64,000 nt of DNA from Luteibacter aegosomatis (GTDB lineage: Bacteria; Pseudomonadota; Gammaproteobacteria; Xanthomonadales; Rhodanobacteraceae), in contig NZ_CP095740.1 of the NCBI RefSeq assembly GCF_023078455.1, positions 3,026,001-3,090,000 of the forward strand, read 5' to 3'. Within the stretch, counting starts at the first letter, position 1. Every line of letters starts with the position of its first letter. The position numbers were made by a program, and so were the translations under genes. The notes below the pieces were generated by a model. It saw only the letters and a list, made by a program, of their open reading frames with translations, made no database searches and was not told where the DNA came from. Shown one piece after another: positions 16,307 through 25,035 of this stretch.

Positions 16307-16860
16307 GCCAGACGCAAGACCGCCCCGCGCTGCTGATACTGGACGTCTTCAACACGTTCGACTTTCCAGGCGGCGATGCGTTGTACCGGCACGCATTGCC
16401 GGCTGTGGACCGTATCCGCCGCCTGCGCGAACGATTTCATCGCAAGCGACTGCCGGTGATCTTCGTGAACGACCTGCTGGGTCACTGGGAATACGGTTTC
16501 GATCAGCTCGTCGACCATGTTGCCGCATCGGGCCCTCACGGAATGTCCATGGTGCGCGCGCTGAAACCCGACGAAAGGGACCTTCGCCTGCTCAAGCCCC
16601 GCCACTCCGCGTTCTTCGAGACCGCCCTGCCGTCGCTGCTGCATCACCTCGAAACCCGCCAGATCGTCGTCACCGGCATCGCCGGCGATTCGTGCGTGCT
16701 GTGCACCGTGCTGGACGCCTACGTGAGGGGATTCGAGGCGATCGTGCCGACGGATGCCACCGCCTCGCAGACGGTCGAGCGAAACGACCGGGTGCTTGCC
16801 CATCTTCGCGAGACATGCGCGGTGCGCACGCCGGCGTCGGCCGACGTACTGCCGGACTAG
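16303..16860 (+). CDS. Isochorismatase-family cysteine hydrolase
   Basis: The 185-residue protein has the family triad: Asp in LILDVFNTF near the N-terminus, Lys in RLLKPRHSAFF, and the nucleophilic Cys in GIAGDSCVLCT. Members hydrolyse amides or vinyl ethers such as nicotinamide or isochorismate. No siderophore genes are nearby, so an amidase role is more likely. It is coupled to the upstream SDR, and its stop overlaps that of the convergent metallothionein gene. Confidence 0.85.
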   Translation: MSQTQDRPALLILDVFNTFDFPGGDALYRHALPAVDRIRRLRERFHRKRLPVIFVNDLLGHWEYGFDQLVDHVAASGPHGMSMVRALKPDERDLRLLKPRHSAFFETALPSLLHHLETRQIVVTGIAGDSCVLCTVLDAYVRGFEAIVPTDATASQTVERNDRVLAHLRETCAVRTPASADVLPD

Positions 16861-17027
16861 CGCCCTTCGGCGTTCATCCGGTGCTCGCAGGCTTCGTGGC
16901 CGCATTCGCAGCGATGCCCGTCGCTCGACGAGGCGTGTTCTTCGCACCATGTGCTGCAGAACCCGCCGCCGGTGGGCACGGTGCACTCGCATGCCGCGTG
17001 GCCGCAGCGATAGCCGTTGTCGCTCAT
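16857..17027 (-). CDS. Small bacterial metallothionein (SmtA/BmtA-like)
   Basis: This 56-residue gene has eight Cys (8, 13, 15, 24, 28, 40, 42, 47) and five His (10, 31, 38, 44, 49) in the arrangement CGHAACEC...FCSTWC...CECGHEAC, which resembles cyanobacterial SmtA and pseudomonad BmtA metallothioneins. Such proteins bind zinc or other soft metals in a Cys/His cluster in the cytosol. The start has a good GGAGGA site at 17037-17042. It follows the SdhD-like gene by 22 bp on the same strand, so the two are probably co-transcribed. It is short enough to be missed by automatic calling. Confidence 0.8.
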   Translation of the reverse strand: MSDNGYRCGHAACECTVPTGGGFCSTWCEEHASSSDGHRCECGHEACEHRMNAEGR

Positions 17028-17049
17028 GGACGATGTCCTCCAGGCACGG

Positions 17050-17436
17050 TCAGCGCGTCAGCGCCAGCCGCAGGATCGAAAGCAGGGCCAGCGCCGTGAT
17101 CAGAAGCAGCGCGAACCGCGTGAGTATCACGCTCCAGAACAGCAGCCAGTGCCGATGGATGTAATCCTCGTAAATGTTGCGCAACCCCAGTTCGGTATGC
17201 CACGCCATCAGCACGACGAAGACGGCCATCAACGTCGCGTTGGCCGGGTGGCCGATGCTGTGCCGGATGCTCGCGTAGTCGCCGTGGAGGAGCGACACGA
17301 CGAGTACGACGAACCACGCGCTCAGGGCCACGAGCACGATCGAGGTGAACTGCATCGCCATCCAGGCCCCCGCGCCGGATTTGGCCGAACCGATGTTGCG
17401 TGCGCGCTTGATGGGGTGGCGGAAGTCGGTCGTCAT
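17050..17436 (-). CDS. Orphan SdhD-like succinate dehydrogenase membrane anchor
   Basis: The protein of about 128 residues has three membrane helices. Its start FRHPIKRARNIGSAKSGAG and the central WHTELGLRNIYEDYIH match the hydrophobic anchor SdhD, where the His contributes to heme b binding and the Asp-Tyr pair to the quinone site. No sdhA, sdhB or sdhC lies in this window, so it is likely a second, isolated copy. An upstream Met at 17451 is an alternative start; neither has a clear ribosome site. Lrp upstream and metallothionein downstream lie on the same strand. Confidence 0.75.
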   Translation of the reverse strand: MTTDFRHPIKRARNIGSAKSGAGAWMAMQFTSIVLVALSAWFVVLVVSLLHGDYASIRHSIGHPANATLMAVFVVLMAWHTELGLRNIYEDYIHRHWLLFWSVILTRFALLLITALALLSILRLALTR

Positions 17437-17520
17437 GACGCGAATCGTCATGGTTTCGTGTAGGTGGCGGCGGATGGGCTGCGTGAAGAAGTCTTCACGA
17501 AGCCGAACGGCGGCGGTTTT

Positions 17521-17994
17521 CTAGACCGGCAAAGCGGTCGTCTTCTTCACCGTGCGCAACGCCAGCGTCGACTGCACGCGCACCACGCCCGGCAATTGCG
17601 TGAGGATCTCGGTATGGATGCGCTCGAAGTCGGCGGCGTCCGCGTAGACCACGCGCACCATGTAGTCGGCCGCACCCGCCAGCAGGCAGCACTCGGTGAC
17701 TTCGGGATGATCGTGGATGGCCGACTCGAAGGCGTCCAGCGCCGCGCGTCCCTGCTGGTCGAGGGTGACCAGCACGAAGGCCGTGCCCGGCAGCCCCGCC
17801 TCCTTCTCGTCCACCAGCATGACGTAGCGGGCGATCAGCCCACGATCCTCGAGCAGCTTCACCCTGCGCAGGCAGGCCGAGGGCGACAGGTTGATCTGCG
17901 CCGCGAGTTCCAGATTGGTAAGGCGGCCGTCCTGCTGGAGCAGGCGGACGATGGCCCTGTCGCGGTCGTCGAGATGGTCGTTCCGGCTTGGCAT
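17521..17994 (-). CDS. Lrp/AsnC family transcriptional regulator
   Basis: The 157-residue protein has an N-terminal winged helix-turn-helix (DDRDRAIVRLLQQDGRLTN, then NLSPSACLRRVKLLEDRGLI) and a C-terminal RAM/AsnC effector domain (GAADYMVRVVYADAADFERI). It is divergent from ald across 167 bp. In many proteobacteria such a pair is an alanine-responsive activator and alanine dehydrogenase, and the same is inferred here. Confidence 0.9.
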   Translation of the reverse strand: MPSRNDHLDDRDRAIVRLLQQDGRLTNLELAAQINLSPSACLRRVKLLEDRGLIARYVMLVDEKEAGLPGTAFVLVTLDQQGRAALDAFESAIHDHPEVTECCLLAGAADYMVRVVYADAADFERIHTEILTQLPGVVRVQSTLALRTVKKTTALPV

Positions 17995-18161
17995 AAAAAT
18001 TCAATGAAGTGGCAAAAGGCCGCCATTCATACGAAGAAGGCGGGACGGTTCATGATAAATCGGCGACCTATTGCAGGGAAGTTCGCGCATACTGCGCCGT
18101 CGGCGACGCCCTCCAGCGGCCATGTCGCCCGTTCCCAGCCCTACAGAAGAGAAATCCGGCG

Positions 18162-19280
18162 ATGCGCATTGGTGTACCCAAGGAAATCAAGAACCACGAA
18201 TACCGCGTGGGCCTCATCCCCTCCTCCGTGCAGGAGCTGGTCCACAACGGCCACCAGGTGATGGTGCAGGCCGGTGCGGGCGTGGGCGCGGGCATCGCCG
18301 ATGCCGACTACGTGGCCGCCGGCGCCAGCATCGTCGAATCCGCCGACCAGGTGTTCGCCGACGCCGACATGATCGTGAAGGTGAAGGAACCCCTCGCCGT
18401 CGAGCGCAAGAAACTCCGCAAGGGCCAGATCCTCTTCACCTACCTGCACCTCGCCCCGGACCTGGAGCAGACCAAGGACCTGATCGATTCCGGCGCCGTC
18501 TGCATCGCGTACGAGACCGTCACTTCCGCCAACGGCTCGCTGCCGCTGCTCACCCCGATGTCCGAGGTCGCCGGCCGTCTCGCCCCGCAGGTGGGCGCGC
18601 ACTCGCTGGAGAAGGCCCAGGGCGGCCGCGGCGTGCTGCTGGGCGGCGTGCCGGGCGTGCCGGCCGCTGAGGTCGTGATCCTCGGTGGCGGCGTGTCCGG
18701 TACCCACGCGGCGACCATCGCCGTGGGCATGGGCGCCAAGGTCACCGTGGTCGATCGCTCGGCCGATGCGTTGAAGCGCCTCGCCGCCCAGTTCGGCACC
18801 TCGATCTCCACCGTGTTCTCCACCCGCGCCGCCATCGAGGAACTGGTGCGCCGCGCCGACCTGCTGATCGGCACCGTGCTGGTGCCGGGCGCCGCCGCGC
18901 CGAAGCTCGTCACCCACGACATGGTGCGCACCATGAAGCCGGGTTCGGTCATCGTCGACGTCGCCATCGACCAGGGCGGTTGCGTGGAAACCTCGCATGC
19001 CACCACCCATGCCGATCCCACCTACGTGGTGGACGGCGTGGTGCATTACTGCGTGGCCAACATGCCCGGCGCCGTCGCCCGCACGTCGACCTTCGCGCTC
19101 AACAACGTCACCCTGCCCTACACGCTCGCACTGGCCAACCAGGGCTGGAAGAAGGCGCTGGCTCAGGACGGTCACCTGCGCAACGGCCTGAACGTGTGCG
19201 AAGGCCAGGTCACTTGCGAGCCGGTGGCCCAGGCGCATGGCCTGCCGTACGCGAAGGCCGAAAGCTTCCTCGGTCAGTAA
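18162..19280 (+). CDS. ald: Alanine dehydrogenase
   Basis: The 372-residue enzyme matches the usual family length and catalyses reversible NAD-dependent oxidative deamination of L-alanine to pyruvate and ammonium. It opens with MRIGVPKEIKNHEYRVGLIP. The substrate residues Lys (KVKEPL) and His (YLHLAP) are present, and the nucleotide fold reads ILGGGVSGTHAA. The Met chosen follows an AGAAGAGAA purine tract; the longer in-frame extension is not conserved-looking. A strong terminator follows, and a Lrp regulator is divergent. Confidence 0.95.
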   Translation: MRIGVPKEIKNHEYRVGLIPSSVQELVHNGHQVMVQAGAGVGAGIADADYVAAGASIVESADQVFADADMIVKVKEPLAVERKKLRKGQILFTYLHLAPDLEQTKDLIDSGAVCIAYETVTSANGSLPLLTPMSEVAGRLAPQVGAHSLEKAQGGRGVLLGGVPGVPAAEVVILGGGVSGTHAATIAVGMGAKVTVVDRSADALKRLAAQFGTSISTVFSTRAAIEELVRRADLLIGTVLVPGAAAPKLVTHDMVRTMKPGSVIVDVAIDQGGCVETSHATTHADPTYVVDGVVHYCVANMPGAVARTSTFALNNVTLPYTLALANQGWKKALAQDGHLRNGLNVCEGQVTCEPVAQAHGLPYAKAESFLGQ

Positions 19281-19297
19281 GTCCGGCCGATCGAACG

Positions 19298-19329
19298 AAA
19301 AAGCCCGGGCATCCGCCCGGGCTTTTTTT
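19298..19329 (+). terminator. Rho-independent terminator after ald
   Basis: An AAAAGCCCGGGC / GCCCGGGCTTTT stem with an ATCC loop runs into seven T residues, 18 bp after the ald stop. The A-rich left side also lets it serve the convergent SDR gene. Confidence 0.9.
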
Positions 19330-19362
19330 GTGGGGATATCGCTCCGCGGGAACCGCGGACAG

Positions 19363-20121
19363 TCACGACAGGCTCTGCCCGCCCGACACCTCGATACGCT
19401 GCCCCGTCACCCAACGGTTTTCCTCCGACAGCAACGTGGCGATCATCGGGCCGATATCGTCGGGCAAGCCGACGCGCCCCAACGCGGTGACCGACGCGAT
19501 GTGCCGGTTGATGTCCGCGTTGTCCCGCACCACGCCACCGCCGAAGTCCGTCTCGATCGCACCCGGTGCCACGGCATTCACCGTGATGCCGCGCGGCCCC
19601 AACTCCACCGCCATGTAGCGGGTCATCATGTCGATGGCGGCCTTGAGCGAACCGTAGAACGCATAGCCTGGCGTGGCGAAGCGCGCCAGTCCGCTGGACA
19701 GGTTCACGATGCGACCGCCGTCGCGGATCAGCGGCAACAAGGCCTGGGTGAGGAAAACCGGGCCCTTCAGGTGCACGCGGTACAGGCCGTCCGCGTCGCT
19801 CTCGGTGATGGAGCCCAGCTTGCCGTAGGCGGCATGGCCCGCGTTGTTCACGAGGACATCGAAGCGATCACGCTTCCAGTGCTCCTTGAGCACCCGCGCG
19901 ACGCTGGCGGCGAAGGCATCGAACGACGAGGCGTCGCCGGTATCCAGCTGCAAGGCGACGGCACGACGGCCCAGCGCCTCGATCTCGCGCACGGCCGACT
20001 CGGCCTCGGCGCGGTTCGAATGGTAGGTGAGGATCACGTCGTCGCCGCGGCGGGCGATGGCGATGGCGGTGTTGCGTCCGAGTCCCCGGCTTCCGCCGGT
20101 GACGATGGCGATCTTGTCCAT
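19363..20121 (-). CDS. Short-chain dehydrogenase/reductase
   Basis: The 252-residue classical SDR has TGGSRGLG, NNAGHA, the catalytic Ser in NLSSGLA, YGSLK (Tyr and Lys both present) and WVTGQRIEVSGGQSL at the C-terminus, resembling 3-oxoacyl-ACP-reductase-like enzymes. The Met at 20121 follows a GAGGT site. It is divergent from an AraC-type regulator that probably controls it. The substrate is unknown. Confidence 0.9.
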   Translation of the reverse strand: MDKIAIVTGGSRGLGRNTAIAIARRGDDVILTYHSNRAEAESAVREIEALGRRAVALQLDTGDASSFDAFAASVARVLKEHWKRDRFDVLVNNAGHAAYGKLGSITESDADGLYRVHLKGPVFLTQALLPLIRDGGRIVNLSSGLARFATPGYAFYGSLKAAIDMMTRYMAVELGPRGITVNAVAPGAIETDFGGGVVRDNADINRHIASVTALGRVGLPDDIGPMIATLLSEENRWVTGQRIEVSGGQSLS

Positions 20122-20290
20122 GTGCGACCTCGGTGTGGGAGGGTGGGAAAGTGGAACCAGTCTAGGAAACGAGCCGTCACGGCCGACATGGCGTAACCGT
20201 CGAAATTCATGCCCGATCCTCCAACCGCCCTGGGCCGGGGCGCACGGGCCTCCTATACTCACCCTGTCGCAACCGACTCCGGCGGCCGCC

Positions 20291-21208
20291 ATGACCATCC
20301 AGCTCAAACAAGCACTTAACCGACACATCGAAGGCCTCGGCGGCGGCGACGGGGTCTACACCAGCGCGATCGACGGCCTGCTGCTCATGCGTTCGACCGT
20401 CACCGGCGTGCCCAATCACATCATCTACCGCCCTGCCCTGTGCCTGGTGGTGCAAGGCGCCAAGCAGGTGATCGCGGGGGACGAGGTACTGCACTACGAC
20501 GAACGCCAGGCGCTCGTCGTGAACGTCGAGATGCCCGGCATCGGCCAGATCAACCGGGCCAGTGAAGCGGTGCCCTACCTCGCGATACACCTCGACTTCG
20601 ACGTAGCGGCCATGCGCGAGGTCATGGCCCAGATCGACGCCCCGCCTCACCCACGTACCGGCCCCTATGCGGGCATGTTCGTCGGCGATATGGATGATCG
20701 GGTGTGCGACGCCCTGCTGCGCCTCGTGAACCTGCTCGACACGCCGCGCGACATTCCCGTGCTGCAACCGCTCCTCATGCGGGAGATCTATTACCTGATG
20801 CTCACGGGCGCTTACGGCGACCGCATCGCCGCCCTCGCCTTGCCCGACACCCACACCCAGCGCATCGCCGAAGCCATCCGTCACCTGCGCAACGACGTCA
20901 GCCGACCAGTACGCGTGGATGAACTGGCCGCGCTGGCAGGCATGAGCCCGTCGTCGTTCCACCAGCACTTCAAGGCGCTGACCTCGCAATCGCCGGTGCA
21001 GTTCCACAAGAACCTCCGGTTGCTCGAGGCGAAGCGCCTGATGGTGGCCGAGGACGCTGGCGTGGCCAGCGCCGCCTACCGCGTGGGCTACGAGAGCGCA
21101 TCGCAATTCAGCCGCGAGTATTCCCGGCTGTTCGGCGTGGCGCCGGGGCGCGACGCGTCGGCCATGCGTCGTCTTTCGCCGGGAGGCGAGCCGTTGCGGG
21201 CGGTCTAG
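20291..21208 (+). CDS. AraC family transcriptional regulator
   Basis: The 305-residue protein has an AraC_N-type ligand domain (about 20-170, including ALCLVVQGAKQV) and a C-terminal double helix-turn-helix (DELAALAGMSPSSFHQHFKA and AYRVGYESASQFSREYSRLFG). A TATACT box at 20254-20259 could be its -10. It is divergent from the SDR gene; in this subgroup the regulator usually activates its divergent oxidoreductase (inference). Confidence 0.9.
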   Translation: MTIQLKQALNRHIEGLGGGDGVYTSAIDGLLLMRSTVTGVPNHIIYRPALCLVVQGAKQVIAGDEVLHYDERQALVVNVEMPGIGQINRASEAVPYLAIHLDFDVAAMREVMAQIDAPPHPRTGPYAGMFVGDMDDRVCDALLRLVNLLDTPRDIPVLQPLLMREIYYLMLTGAYGDRIAALALPDTHTQRIAEAIRHLRNDVSRPVRVDELAALAGMSPSSFHQHFKALTSQSPVQFHKNLRLLEAKRLMVAEDAGVASAAYRVGYESASQFSREYSRLFGVAPGRDASAMRRLSPGGEPLRAV

Positions 21209-21295
21209 CCGGGCTCCACTGGTCGTCGGCACGGCATCGCCCTATACTTTTTGCCATCGTCCTTCTCGCAAAGGTATTCGTTCGATGCGCCAGTA

Positions 21296-21373
21296 ATGCC
21301 GCCGTCACCGACGGCAGAGATGCACGGTTCCCGCAGGGAGCCGCTTCTTCGCATTGACTGGGACATCGCATGA
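21296..21373 (+). promoter_or_regulatory. Upstream short reading frame overlapping the ABC-F start
   Basis: A 25-codon frame begins at 21296 and ends with a TGA that overlaps the ABC-F ATG (ATGA). A four-codon frame (21285-21296) precedes it and shares one base. A TATACT box (21243-21248) lies upstream. This layout suits translational coupling or ribosome-mediated control of the ABC-F gene, but neither frame has a convincing ribosome site. Confidence 0.35.
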
Positions 21374-22980
21374 CCACACCTTTCCTGACGCTGGACGGCG
21401 TCCGCCGCGTGTTGCCGGACGGCCGCACGATCTTCACCGACCTCACCGAAACCTTCGACCTTCGCCCTACCGGCCTCGTGGGCCGCAACGGTGTCGGCAA
21501 GAGCCTGCTCGCCCGATTGCTCGCCGGCGTGGACGAGCCGACCTCGGGACGTGTCTCGCGCCACGGCCGCGTGTTCTATCTCCCGCAACACGCCGACCTC
21601 CGTGGCGACGCCACCGTGGCGACACTGACCGGTGCCGCGCCCGTGCTGGCGGCGCTCGCCCGTATCGAGGCGGGCGGCGTCGATCAGCGGGATTACGACA
21701 TCGTGGCCGATCGATGGGACATGCCGCGCCGACTGCGCGACGAACTCGAACGCCATGACCTGGGCCACCTGACCGCCGACACGCCGGTATCCGCGCTCAG
21801 CGGCGGCGAGGCGACGCGCGTCGCGCTCGTCGGCGCCTTCCTCTCGGGCGCCGACATCCTGATTCTCGACGAACCGAGCAACCACCTCGATCGCGCGTCT
21901 CGCCTCGCTCTCGCCGAACGCCTGTCGGCATGGACTGCGGGGCTCATCGTCGTGAGCCACGACCGCGAACTGCTTCGTCGCATGGATCGTATCGTCGAGC
22001 TGTCCGAAGCGGGGCTGCGCTCCTACGGTGGCGGCTACGATACCTACGTGCAACTGAGGGAGAAGGAGCGCGCCGATGCCCTCGCCCTGCTGGATCACCG
22101 CAAGGCCGAGCGCCGCCGGGAAGAGCGCAACCTGCGCGACCAGCGCGAGCGCGCGGAGCGGCGACAGGCCCGCGGCACGAAGGAGGCCAGGCAAGCGAAC
22201 CTGCCGCGCATCCAGCTGGGCCTGCACAAGAACGCGGCCGAACGGTCGGCGGCCGCCGGAAACGAGAAACGCGAGCGAGCGCGCGAAGTCCTTGCCGAAC
22301 GGGTGCGCGAGGCCGCCCGCGACGTCGAGCGACGCGAGACGCCACGCATGGGCATGGCCGGCCTCGATGGCGGACCGCAACGCGTACTGCGCATGGAGGG
22401 TGTCGTGCTGCCCCACGTGCGCGAGTCGCTGCGGCGGGTGGACCTGACCGTCACGGCACGCCAGCGTATCGGCGTCGTCGGCCCCAACGGTTCGGGCAAA
22501 TCGACCCTGCTGCGCGTGATCGCCGGTTCGGAGAGGCCGCTAGCGGGATCGTGCGAATCCCACGTGCCGGTCGCATGGCTGGACCAGCAACTCCGACACC
22601 TCGACGACGGTCGCTCGATCGTGGCGATGTTGCTCGATGAAACGCGTGGCATGGACGAAAGCACCCTACGCATGCGCCTCATGCAGATGGGACTGGATGC
22701 CGACGCGGTCACGCAGCCCATGGCGTCGTTGAGCGGCGGCCAGCGTCTCGCCGCCGGCCTGGCGCACGCCACCCTGCGTGATCCGCCGGCACGCCTGCTA
22801 TTGCTGGACGAGCCGGGAAACCACCTGGACCTCCCGTCCCTCGACGCGCTGGAAGCCATGCTGCGCGATTACGACGGCGCGTTGATGGTGGTGTCGCACG
22901 ACGAGGTGTTTCTGGAGCGGATCGGCCTGACCCACCGGCTGGAGGCGACGGTGGAAGGATGGCGGTTATCGCCCGCCTGA
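21370..22980 (+). CDS. ABC-F family ATPase (ribosome-associated)
   Basis: The 536-residue soluble protein has two ABC cassettes and no membrane segments. Cassette 1 has the Walker A region GRNGVGKSLLAR, signature LSGGE and LILDEPSNHLD. Cassette 2 has GPNGSGKSTLLR, LSGGQ and LLLDEPGNHLD. Between them is a very Arg/Glu-rich linker (about 215-330) predicted to be a long helical hairpin that reaches toward the ribosome. It resembles the Uup/Ybit/antibiotic-resistance ABC-F group. Whether it protects against a drug or aids translation cannot be told from sequence. Confidence 0.9.
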   Translation: MTTPFLTLDGVRRVLPDGRTIFTDLTETFDLRPTGLVGRNGVGKSLLARLLAGVDEPTSGRVSRHGRVFYLPQHADLRGDATVATLTGAAPVLAALARIEAGGVDQRDYDIVADRWDMPRRLRDELERHDLGHLTADTPVSALSGGEATRVALVGAFLSGADILILDEPSNHLDRASRLALAERLSAWTAGLIVVSHDRELLRRMDRIVELSEAGLRSYGGGYDTYVQLREKERADALALLDHRKAERRREERNLRDQRERAERRQARGTKEARQANLPRIQLGLHKNAAERSAAAGNEKRERAREVLAERVREAARDVERRETPRMGMAGLDGGPQRVLRMEGVVLPHVRESLRRVDLTVTARQRIGVVGPNGSGKSTLLRVIAGSERPLAGSCESHVPVAWLDQQLRHLDDGRSIVAMLLDETRGMDESTLRMRLMQMGLDADAVTQPMASLSGGQRLAAGLAHATLRDPPARLLLLDEPGNHLDLPSLDALEAMLRDYDGALMVVSHDEVFLERIGLTHRLEATVEGWRLSPA

Positions 22981-23060
22981 TTCGCCGATGCGATCGGCTC
23001 CCACCCCTCCGGTAGCAGCGCTCCTACCGAAGGGGTGGGAGCCGATCGCATCGGCGAATC
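22979..23060. repeat. Large palindromic repeat (element A, full copy)
   Basis: Two 37-bp arms (22979-23015 and 23024-23060) differ at one position and enclose an 8-nt loop. The left arm begins inside the ABC-F stop codon. It sits between two convergent genes and would form a very stable hairpin in RNA of either strand. A related incomplete copy lies at 1483-1534. Confidence 0.9.
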
Positions 23061-23081
23061 GAGGCCGCGATGACCGTCAAA

Positions 23082-24905
23082 TCAACGCGTCGCGTAAATC
23101 GGATCCTTCCTCCCCTCGATGAGCCCCGGCCCATCGCCGCGCATGTCGAGCACCACGACATCGTTATGCCCCTTGCGCAGCCACTCCGCCGGCAGAAACA
23201 GCGTCTGCGTCGGGCCGATCGACCAATAGCGGCCGAGCTGATGCCCGTTGACCCACACCTGCCCTTCGCCCCAGCCGCTCATGTCGAGGAAGGTGCTGCC
23301 CGTGACACGATCGAGGTCGAATCCGCCGCGCAGGAAACGCGGCCCCTTCGCCGCCAGGCCATCGTGGAAGGGCAGCGACGAAAGATCGTTCAACGGCAGC
23401 GGATAGACCTGCCAATTCGACAGCACCGTCTTGTCGAGGCTCACCTCGCGCTGCAGTCCCTTGTGCTCCGTCGGCACGGCCGAACCGAAATTCACCCGCC
23501 CCATGTTCTCGACGAGGATGTCCAGCGTATCGCCGCGCTTGAACGATGCGTTGAGCGCATGCTGGCCCAGGCGCCGATCGAGCGTGCCGCGCGGCTGGCC
23601 ATCGACCATCACGGTGGCGAAGTCGCGCACCATGCCCACGTCGAGCGACGTCGCGTCCGTATCGAGCCGCTTGCGATAGAGGATGAGGCCATAGTTCTGG
23701 TCGAAGGCTTCCATCGGCCGCACGCGCACGGAGGTTCGCGGCGTCGACAGCGCGGGCAACGCATCGAGCAGCGATACGGATGCATCGAGCTTGAACGGCG
23801 CGACGTTCATCGTCGGGGACGACGCGGGCAGCGCGGGCAAGCGCTCGCCCGGATTCAGGTGCGCGCCGATGAGCTTGCGCAACGCCATGTATTTCGGCGT
23901 GAGCCGACCGGCCTCGTCGATGGGCGCGTCGTAGTCGTACGTGGTGGCGATCGGCTTGTAGACGCCGCCTTCCTCGTTGGCGCCCTGCATCCAGCCGAAG
24001 TTGGTGCCGCCGTCGGCCATGTAGAGGTTGAACGAAATGCCGTTGGCGAGGAACCAGCTCACCGCCTTGGTCGCGACCTCGGTCGTACGGGTCTGGTGCG
24101 GTTCGCCCATGCGGTCGTACCAGCCCGACCAGTATTCGCCGACCATCTTCGGATGCCCGGCAAGATAGGGTGCCGATTCGGCGAAGGCCTGCTTCGGATC
24201 GTCTTCGGCACCGAAGTTGATCACCGGGAGGGTGCCCGGCAAGGTGCCCGGCTCCATGCGTCCCGGACCCGGGCCGTTGGACATGAACAGGGGTACGTCG
24301 AAACCCGCATCCACGATCTGCTTGCGGATAGCCTCGAGGTAATCGCGATCCTCACCGTAGGAGCCGTATTCGTTCTCCACCTGCACCATCACCACGTTAC
24401 CGCCATGGCTGGCAAGCAGCGGGGCGATCTCGTCGTGCAGGCGGCGGAACCACTTTCCGGTGGCCTCCAGGAAACGCGGATCGTAGCTGCGCACGCGCAG
24501 CCCCGGCGTGCGCAGCAGCCAGGCGGGGAAGCCGCCGAACTCCCACTCCGCGCAGACGTACGGACCCGGGCGCAGGATCACGTCGAGCCCTTCCTCTTTC
24601 GCCGTGCGGATGAAGGCGGCGATATCACCGTTACCGGAGAAATCGAACTTACCCGGCTCAGGCTCGTTGACGTTCCAGAAAGCGTAGGTGGTGACGGTGT
24701 TCAGGCCCATCGCCTTGATCTTGCGCAGGCGATCGCGCCAGGCCTCGCGGGGGATGCGGGGGTAGTGGATTTCGCCCGAACGCACGAGGTACGGCTTGCC
24801 GTCGCGCATGAAGTGGTCGCCGTCGATCGCCAGCGACGACGCCCATGCCGGTGCGGCCATCGCCAGCGCGAGGCCGGCCACCGCGGTCACTACCCTGCTC
24901 TTCAT
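23082..24905 (-). CDS. Exported beta-galactosidase, glycoside hydrolase family 35
   Basis: The 607-residue protein starts with a signal peptide (VVTAVAGLALAMAAPAWA) and acts outside the cytoplasm. The catalytic barrel has the family motif EWEFGGFPAWLL, the acid/base in QVENEYGSYG and the nucleophile Glu in VGEYWSGWYDRMGE. C-terminal jelly-roll domains end in GQVWVNGHQLGRYW. It should release terminal beta-galactose from glycans. It is the last gene of the minus-strand sugar cluster, separated by 130 bp and a hairpin repeat from the clan GH-D-like gene. A GGGTGGGA site precedes the chosen ATG. Confidence 0.92.
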   Translation of the reverse strand: MKSRVVTAVAGLALAMAAPAWASSLAIDGDHFMRDGKPYLVRSGEIHYPRIPREAWRDRLRKIKAMGLNTVTTYAFWNVNEPEPGKFDFSGNGDIAAFIRTAKEEGLDVILRPGPYVCAEWEFGGFPAWLLRTPGLRVRSYDPRFLEATGKWFRRLHDEIAPLLASHGGNVVMVQVENEYGSYGEDRDYLEAIRKQIVDAGFDVPLFMSNGPGPGRMEPGTLPGTLPVINFGAEDDPKQAFAESAPYLAGHPKMVGEYWSGWYDRMGEPHQTRTTEVATKAVSWFLANGISFNLYMADGGTNFGWMQGANEEGGVYKPIATTYDYDAPIDEAGRLTPKYMALRKLIGAHLNPGERLPALPASSPTMNVAPFKLDASVSLLDALPALSTPRTSVRVRPMEAFDQNYGLILYRKRLDTDATSLDVGMVRDFATVMVDGQPRGTLDRRLGQHALNASFKRGDTLDILVENMGRVNFGSAVPTEHKGLQREVSLDKTVLSNWQVYPLPLNDLSSLPFHDGLAAKGPRFLRGGFDLDRVTGSTFLDMSGWGEGQVWVNGHQLGRYWSIGPTQTLFLPAEWLRKGHNDVVVLDMRGDGPGLIEGRKDPIYATR

Positions 24906-24989
24906 CGTTCCCACCCCATGGGTCGTTTGTCAGCCTTCCACGGTAAACCAGCGTAGGGTGCCTTGTCGCCTGCTCAGAGGCGAGGCGAT

Positions 24990-25013
24990 GGGTTCCTGCG
25001 AAAGCAGGAACCC
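24990..25013. repeat. Palindromic repeat, element B (single hairpin)
   Basis: GGGTTCCTGC and GCAGGAACCC form a perfect 10-bp stem with a GAAA tetraloop between the two glycosidase genes. The same core occurs in the paired elements at 49277-49362 and, in degenerate form, at 60139-60246. It may attenuate transcription into the GH35 gene. Confidence 0.75.
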
Positions 25014-25035
25014 GGGGCGAGGCGCATGGCAGGCC

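Noticed and set aside
23070..24956. A 628-codon plus-strand frame opposite the GH35 gene
   Set aside because: It has no recognisable domain and is explained by the high-GC antisense of the beta-galactosidase.
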